Shown here piece by piece: positions 57,501 through 64,000 of a stretch of DNA of 64,000 nt. The position numbers and the translations under genes were made by a program. The stretch's first letter is position 1. Each line of letters begins with the position of its first letter. Source of the stretch: Xestospongia bergquistia (taxonomy: Eukaryota > Porifera > Demospongiae > Haplosclerida > Petrosiidae); assembly GCA_963965975.1 (NCBI GenBank), contig OZ014412.1, positions 15,622,349-15,686,348 on the forward strand. The letters run 5' to 3'. The notes beneath the pieces are model-generated. The model ran no database searches. It saw only the letters and a list, made by a program, of their open reading frames with translations, and had not been told where the DNA came from.

Positions 57501-58379
57501 ACTAATTATAATAATTATGGTAGTGACTATTTGTCTTGCATGAAATCATACTTTGCTGCATAAATAATGTTTAGATTTTAGGGAGGGATCAGTATCATAA
57601 TACACAACAAATATGAACTTAATGTTGGACAAATAATTACAATTGTTACAAGAAACACTAAATGTGTATATATAAATAAATTCAATATTTAACATCATTT
57701 ACTGCTGCCCATGAGCAGTGTTAATACATTCAAACTATTTAGTAGGTCTAGATGTATTTAAAGGATACTCTGGAATATAGGAATTTAAACTCAACAGGTA
57801 TATGCATGTAGGTATCAATTGATTTCTCTTATATATATATATATACACCATTACCATATAAACATCAGCTATATCACAGATTTACTGACAATATTATTAG
57901 AGCAATCTATATAATCATAGATTGGTTTAATATATACTGCACTATGTAAATATATATATATATGTAGTGTGAATAGTTGTTTTATAATCATACTTACAGA
58001 ATTACTATATAAAGCACTAAAGCATGTACAAATAGATGGAAAACAGGTTGACTAAAATGACTTTAATGCATCAAGAATGTCCTTCTGATAACTTTAGGTT
58101 GAGTTAAATCTACTTGAAGTATGCAAGACTTTTTTCATATAGCTTAGTTTGGTAAGATATTCAATGAATAATTGTAATGTACAATATTGACTCAATCAAT
58201 TAGTATTAAATGAACAAAGCTTTATAGTCTAACTTATATCATGAAATCTTATAAACTATACTGCATTTATTAATAGTTAATAATTACACAGACGAATTAC
58301 TTAAAAGTAACCACACCCTTTAACTACAGCTGCTAAGATGTCAATTGACTCAATTATTTCCAAATTAATAAACTATTAA
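57501..58379. other. Repeat block and transplanted small-membrane-protein leader
   Basis: 57510-58040 is a diverged GAAGTCATAC block with a TA run. 58040-58340 matches the leader of the gene at 42679 as far as its start codon (AAGATGTCA at 58335-58343), after which the sequence turns into the receptor promoter. No product is expected from the orphan ATG, which meets a stop within about a dozen codons. Confidence 0.65.
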
Positions 58380-58461
58380 TATATAAACAGTATTGTAGTA
58401 GATGAGCCTGGAGTATACTAACCCAGTATTAATCTCATTGAACTGTCTTGAAAAAGTAAAG
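58380..58461 (+). promoter_or_regulatory. Receptor copy 4 promoter
   Basis: TATATAAA at 58380-58387 lies 75 bp before the start codon, followed by the conserved TAGTAGATGAGCCTGGAG leader. Confidence 0.6.
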
Positions 58462-59436
58462 ATGGAGTTTAGTGACAATGAACAACTCACTAATAATTGT
58501 AGTGACTCCTTTTTTAATAAACAAAACACTATATTACTGATAGTCATGATGTCTTCTGGTGCTGTGTCTACTGTCTTGTGTTCAATTGCAGTCATATTGG
58601 TTTTGTGTTGTAAATTGCACAAATTCTTCGTCTATCGATTAGCACTCTATCAAATCTTGTCCTGTCTTGCATTTAGTGTGGCTGAAGCGCTGCAAATGAT
58701 GAATATCAAATATGTTGAGAATACATATCACGGCATTGCCTGTCGATTTACAGCCTTCCTAGTAACACACACTGTGTGGACAAAACTTCTCCTAACACTG
58801 TGTCTAGTATTTCACATATATATTAGAGCAGTATATTTGAAAAACTTTGAGAAATTGGAAATAGTATATATAGCTATATCTTTGTCAATTCCTGGGATCA
58901 TAGCTTCCATTCCGCTAATTACTGAATATTATGGTTTGGCAGGAGGTTGGTGTTGGATTAGAGATTGTGCCAGTGAAATAGACACAGCTGGAATTGTACA
59001 ACAATTTACACTGTGGTATGTTCCATTATTTGTCTCTCTTGTTGCATGTCTAATAGCTGCACTCATTGTTATAATTAAATATTACTGTTGGAGACATTGT
59101 ACATGTTGCCACAAGACAGAATTACAGCCACCAAATATCAATGAAAATGCTAACAAGACAGCTGTAAAAGAACTTCTACCATTATTATTATATCCAATCA
59201 TATTCTTTTTTTTTGCTTTGTGTCCTTTAATTGACCGCCTTTATGGGGCCATATCTTCACATGATAACTTTGGTTTGATGATGGCTCATGCAATAACAGA
59301 AGCATTGTGGGGAGCTTTATCTGCTGTGGTACTTTATGGACATGTAGCATATGTAGTATGTAAGAGAAAGAATGTTCCTTATGAAACACTTTCTCCTTCT
59401 GAATGCACTTCTGATGCCTCTATACAAGTGCAATGA
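58462..59436 (+). CDS. Seven-transmembrane receptor, copy 4, shortened C-tail
   Basis: Single exon, 324 residues from MEFSDNEQLTNN. All seven helices and GGWCWIRD are present. Two changes stand out. Four residues are missing in loop 2 directly after WIRD (WKNN in relatives), though the paired Cys is kept. An extra TA in the tail near 59422 shifts the frame, so the protein ends SIQVQ. The acidic tail found in copies 1 and 2 (ESEDESDTD) is still readable in another frame downstream. The phosphorylatable/acidic tail end is therefore lost. It may still function, but regulation by the tail would differ. Confidence 0.82.
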   Translation: MEFSDNEQLTNNCSDSFFNKQNTILLIVMMSSGAVSTVLCSIAVILVLCCKLHKFFVYRLALYQILSCLAFSVAEALQMMNIKYVENTYHGIACRFTAFLVTHTVWTKLLLTLCLVFHIYIRAVYLKNFEKLEIVYIAISLSIPGIIASIPLITEYYGLAGGWCWIRDCASEIDTAGIVQQFTLWYVPLFVSLVACLIAALIVIIKYYCWRHCTCCHKTELQPPNINENANKTAVKELLPLLLYPIIFFFFALCPLIDRLYGAISSHDNFGLMMAHAITEALWGALSAVVLYGHVAYVVCKRKNVPYETLSPSECTSDASIQVQ

Positions 59437-60828
59437 GTAGTTATAATAAAATGCCTAATGAAGAATCAGAGGATGAAAGTGATACTGACTAATTCTTTTA
59501 CTTCATTTGTGATTCCTGATTAACTTAGTTCAATTGTATAGTTAATTGAATTTTGATTATGTAACCAAAAAGTTATAATATTTTTTGTTGCCAATAATGG
59601 GGTTTAATATCTTCAATTACTAGTTAATTATCGCAAGCACATACAGAAATTATATGGTAGTGGCTATTTTAGTCTATGTCCTTATCTTTAGTTAGAATAA
59701 TTAGACAATAGCAATATATATAGTATTTATGTTGCATTAATGTAGTCATTGTCCTTCTTTTGCTTACACTATGTAGTTACAATGAAGGAAAGAAGATCTG
59801 TTGCTTTCTTTTAATAGGAAATCTGTTGCCTACTTCTGTTTACACCATTACTATATATGGAGTCATTATTCACTGATTCCAACCTTTTTATCAAATTAAT
59901 TTTGTGGTTTTTGAATGAGCTCACATAATTACTGGAATTCATAATACACAGACTATAAATTGGTCAGCAGTGTGTGCTACTTACTCAAAAACAAGTTTCC
60001 AGAGAACAGTTAGCATGGCAGGAAGTCATACATTGCTACATATACACAACATACAAAGTATGAACTTCCTGCTTGACAAAATGTCACTGTCAATTATAAT
60101 TATTACAAGAAACACTAATTGTGTAATTAAAAATAACTTCAATATTTCATCAGATACTTACACTGTACGGTAGGTCTAGGTGTATTTTTAGGATACTCTG
60201 AAATTTAGGAATTTGAATTCAATAGGTATATAGATGTAGGTATCTGCTTCTATGTACTGTAGTCAATGCTCAGCTATATCACAGATTTACTGACAATATT
60301 ATTAGAGCAATCTATATAATCATAGATTGATTTAATATATACTGCACTATGTAAATATATATATATATATATATAGTGTGAACAATTGTTTTTATAATTG
60401 TACTAACAAGACTACTATATAAAGCATTAAAGCATTTACAAAATAGATGTAAAATAGTTTGACTAAAATGATTTTAATGCATCAAGAATGTCCTTCTGAT
60501 AACTTTAAGTTGAGTTATATCTACTTCAAGTATGCAAGACTTTTTTTCATATAACTTAGTTTGGTAAGATATTCAATGAATAATTGTAATGTACAATATT
60601 GACTCAATTATTTAGTGTTAAATGAACAAAGCTTTATAGTTTTACTTAGATTTTGAAATGTTATAAACTATACTGCATTTATTAATAGTTAATAATTACA
60701 CAGACGAATTACTTAAAAGTAACCACACCCTTTAACTACAGCTTTACTTCCTGCTAAGATGTCATAATTATCTCCAAATTAATAAACTATTAATAATAAT
60801 TAGAGACGAATTATATAAACGGTATAGA
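59437..60828. other. Duplicated receptor 3' spacer and leader, no gene
   Basis: In order: receptor 3' block, TCACTGTCCTTC block, GGCAGGAAGTCATAC block (59952-60480, frame start 60015) with a TA run, then the small-membrane-protein leader (60480-60765) ending AAGATGTCA. The frames are repeat shadows. Confidence 0.65.
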
Positions 60829-60960
60829 GCTCTTGCATGTGACGTCATGCGCATTACGTAACCACTTCCGTATGGCAAGAAGTTGTTAGTTTGATTGCAG
60901 GAGTAGATGCTACTAAGAAAAAGAATGACCAATTCCTGCTGTGCCTTCAATTGTGAAACG
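60829..60960 (+). mobile_element. Second copy of the THAP-start fragment
   Basis: Matches 32925-33050, including TGACGTCA (60840-60847) and TTACGTAA. The ATG has become ATGACC (MTNSCCAFNC), and the sequence breaks off after the second Cys. It is embedded in a decayed receptor promoter (TATATAAACGG at about 60813), so the original insertion site may again have been a receptor copy. Confidence 0.55.
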
Positions 60961-61110
60961 TGTCACCTTCAAGAGTTAAGTTGGACTCTACAACAATATA
61001 TGACATGACAACAATATATATTCAACAATATTACCTATTATAGTCATTTTGCAACAGGACGTGACATGTTGTATCTCAATAATAAACTATGAATAATAAT
61101 TAGGGATGAC

Positions 61111-61192
61111 TATATAAACAGTATTGTAGTAGATGAACCTGGAGTATACTAACCCAGTATAAATCTCATTGAGCTGTCTTGAGAAATTAAAG
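61111..61192 (+). promoter_or_regulatory. Receptor copy 5 promoter
   Basis: TATATAAA at 61111-61118 lies 75 bp before the start codon, with the same conserved leader as copies 2 and 4. Confidence 0.6.
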
Positions 61193-62224
61193 ATGGAGTT
61201 TAGTGACAACGAACAACTCACTAATAATTGTAGTGACTCTTTTTCTAATGAACAAAAGACTATATTACAGATAGCCATGATGTCTTCTGGTGCTGTGTCT
61301 ACTGTCTTGTGTTTCAGTGCAGTCATATTGGTTTTGTGTTGTAAATTGCACAAATTCTTTGTCTATCGATTAGCACTCTATCAAATCTTGTCCTGTCTTG
61401 CATTTAGTGTGGCTGAAGCACTGCAAATAATGAATATCAATTATGTTGACAATACCTATCACGGCATTGCCTGTCGATTTACAGCTTTCCTAGTTGCACA
61501 CACTGCGTGGACAAAACTTCTCCTAACACTGTGTCTAGTATTTCACATATATATTAGAGCAGTATATTTGAAAAACTTTGAGAAATGGGAAACAGTATAT
61601 ATAGCTATATCTTTGTCAATTCCTGGAATCATTGCTTCCATTCCACTAATTACTGAATACTATGGTGTGGCAGGAGGTTGGTGTTGGATTCGAGATTTGA
61701 AAAATCATTGTCCCAGTGAAAAAGACACAGCTGGAATTGTACAACAATTTACACTGTGGTATGTTCCATTATTTGTCTCTCTTGTTATATGTCTAATAGC
61801 TGCACTCATTGTTACAATTAAATATTACTGTTGGAGACATTGTACATGTTGCCACAAGACAGAATTACAGCCACCAAATATCAATGAAAATGCTAACAAC
61901 ACAGCTGTAAAAGAACTTCTACCATTATTATTATATCCAATCATATTCTTTTTGTTTGCTTTGTGTCCTTTAATTGACCGCCTCTATGGGGCCATATCTT
62001 CACATGATAACTTTGGTTTGATGATGGCTCATGCAATAACAGAAGCATTGTGGGGAGCTTGCTCTGCTGTGGTACTTTGTGGACATGTAACATATGTAGT
62101 ATGTAAGAGAAGGCGTCATCGTGAAACACCTGATTACACTCCTGTTCCCTCTACAATTGCAATGAGTGCTTATAATACAATGCCTAATGAATCAGATTAT
62201 GAAAATGCTACTGAGAAATTTTAA
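61193..62224 (+). CDS. Seven-transmembrane receptor, copy 5
   Basis: Single exon, 343 residues from MEFSDNEQLTNN. It has seven helices and GGWCWIRDLKNHC in loop 2 with the full spacing. It is very similar to copy 4 through helices 1-7, but the tail is of a different type (RRRHRETPDYTPVPST, ending SDYENATEKF). That tail is shared with the fragment at 37706 and the pseudogene at 32844. The array thus has two tail types, acidic ESEDESDTD (copies 1, 2, 4) and SDYEN (copy 5 and fragments). Confidence 0.85.
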   Translation: MEFSDNEQLTNNCSDSFSNEQKTILQIAMMSSGAVSTVLCFSAVILVLCCKLHKFFVYRLALYQILSCLAFSVAEALQIMNINYVDNTYHGIACRFTAFLVAHTAWTKLLLTLCLVFHIYIRAVYLKNFEKWETVYIAISLSIPGIIASIPLITEYYGVAGGWCWIRDLKNHCPSEKDTAGIVQQFTLWYVPLFVSLVICLIAALIVTIKYYCWRHCTCCHKTELQPPNINENANNTAVKELLPLLLYPIIFFLFALCPLIDRLYGAISSHDNFGLMMAHAITEALWGACSAVVLCGHVTYVVCKRRRHRETPDYTPVPSTIAMSAYNTMPNESDYENATEKF

Positions 62225-64000
62225 TCATGATTCCTGATTGACTGAATTTTGATTATAGTTGTATAGTATCTTTAATTGAAGTTTGAATGTGTAAATAGAA
62301 AGTTGTAGTATTCTTAATTTCTTTCGTTAATGTTGTTAATAATGTCGTTTAATAATTTCAAGTGGTTGACTATGTATAAACCAACTGGTTTAACTTTTTC
62401 TAGTTGACATAAAACCATAAGGTTAGAACTTTATATATGACAGAACTCTATAAGAACAATGAGAGAAAGTGATGACACCACACTCAAGCCTCTGATTACT
62501 TCAAAGGTTTATGAGAGTACTTTTAACATAATTGCACAAGATATCTGTGATGTTCTAATTCATTGCTGCTCACATATGTTATTACTGGGTATATGGTTCT
62601 TAATAATAGTCCATATATTAATGTAGAGTCTATGGATGTATTGGTGATAATACGATGTAATCAGCAATACCCCTTTTTAAATGCTTGAGCATTCCACAAT
62701 TCTCTAGCTAGTCTAAACCTAAATATTAATTATAAGTTGATTGTCAAATTTATAGAGAGATTATAATGCCTCATTAGACAATAGCCACCTTAATCTGTAT
62801 TCATAATAACATTATATATAGTTCTTATGCTGTACTGTAGTCTATGTCTTTATGCTTACATTATATAGTTATAAAAATTAGACAATAGCAATATATAATA
62901 GTATTTATGTTGCATTAATGTAGTCATTGTCCTTCTTTTGCTTACACTATGTAGTTACAATGAAGGAAAGAGTATCTATTGCTTTCTCTCAATAGGAAAT
63001 CTGTTGCCTATACTTCTGTTTACACCATTACTATATATGGAGTCATTATTCACTGATTCCAACCTTTTTATCAAATTAATTTTATGGTTTTTGAATGAGC
63101 TCACATAATTACTGGAATTCATAATACACAGACTATGCAAATCTATATGGTAAATGCACTATAACTAAGTAATAGCCTTTGAGATGAAATAAAAACTGAA
63201 ATTAAAACAGGTGAAAGAGAGAGAGAGAGAGTGAGTGAGTGTGTGGACTATAGTATTAGTAATTAAAAAAGCCTGCTGTATTTACTACTTCTCAAAATCT
63301 CATGTACTATTTACAATAAAAATGACAATAGATATATTGGTTAAATCAATAAACCATTTCTACAGTGATCCCATTTCCTTAACAGACGTATTTTCTCCTA
63401 TTCTACAAGACCAAAATTTCAACCATCTTTACAAAGTTAAGGAACAGGCGTAATCTTACATCACTTTGTTATGAACTATTACATGATCATTGTAATGCAT
63501 CTGTTTTAAAACTTGTCAAGGCTAACAACGAGTTAAGATGGAGAAGTTAATGAGTAATGATTTTCTTTCTAAAAATTCATTTTAATAACATAACATAATT
63601 TATTTTGTAAATATTTATTAACTTATTTACATGATGATTGCTATAAATAGGTCAGCAGTGTGTGCTACTTACTCAGAAACAAGTTTTCCAGAGAACAGTT
63701 AGCATGGCAGGAAGTCATACATTGCTACATATACACAACATACAAAGTATGAACTTCCTGCTTGACAAAATGTCGCTGTTAATTATAATTATTACAGGAA
63801 ACACTAATTATTTAATTAAAATTAACTTCAATATTTCAGATACTCACACTGTACGGTAGGTCTAGGTGTATTTTTAGGATAGTCTGAAATTTAGGAATTT
63901 GAATTCAACAGGTATATAGATGTAGGTATCTGCTCCTATGTACTGTAGTCAATGCTCAACTATATCATAGATTTACTGACAATATTATTAGATCAATCTA
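62225..64000. other. Duplicated receptor 3' spacer continuing past the window
   Basis: Same order of blocks as 59437-60480: receptor 3' block, CTCTAGCTAGTCTA (62700), TCACTGTCCTTC (62924), a GA run (63217-63232), and the GGCAGGAAGTCATAC block (from 63640, frame start 63704). By analogy another leader and receptor copy may follow beyond the window. No gene seen here. Confidence 0.6.

Overview
The window looks like nuclear DNA from an early-branching animal, most likely a demosponge (the style resembles Amphimedon; this is inference from gene content and texture, not a database match). The sequence is AT-rich, with short introns, GT-AG splice sites, abundant ACATGT-type palindromes, many small transposon remnants and two non-LTR retrotransposon pieces. 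I see no rRNA, tRNA or CRISPR.

Region 1 (669-15253, minus strand) is one large multi-exon gene. I can chain about 41 exons in a continuous frame into a protein of about 2,650 residues: spectrin-like coiled-coil repeats, an acidic linker, and a single transmembrane helix with a 31-residue tail at the extreme C-terminus. That layout fits a nesprin/KASH-type nuclear-envelope linker, although the last residues are not the usual PPPX. It is divergent from, and only 153 bp away from, region 2.

Region 2 (15407-18984, plus strand) is a complete 15-exon serine/threonine protein phosphatase 5 gene (493 residues; TPR repeats plus PPP catalytic domain with all metal-binding motifs).

Region 3 (about 19000-64000) is a patchwork of tandem segmental duplications. 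Four sequence families recur: (a) intronless seven-transmembrane receptors with a GGWCWI loop motif, resembling the cAMP-receptor/GPR157-like group (four open copies, one pseudogene, two 3' fragments); (b) a cysteine-rich multi-pass membrane protein family I do not recognise (two copies on minus, one on plus, one on plus split by a palindromic element); (c) a small single-pass membrane protein (one open copy, one truncated chimera, and its 5' leader copied in front of two receptor genes); and (d) 3' fragments of the phosphatase gene, including one near-identical block of exons 8-15. No fragment carries the TPR exons or the GDxHG exon, so only the region 2 copy can make an active phosphatase.

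Mobile DNA has broken several copies. A 458-bp element lies between 15-bp inverted repeats with a 5-bp target duplication, a 418-bp TA-flanked element sits inside the receptor pseudogene, a 232-bp near-perfect palindrome sits inside the cysteine-rich gene, two LINE fragments lie on minus, and two fragments carry the beginning of a THAP domain. The receptor copies share a TATATAAA box about 75 bp before the start codon, and the minus-strand cysteine-rich genes share a different TATA promoter. The two membrane-protein families therefore look like separately promoted genes that have been duplicated together.
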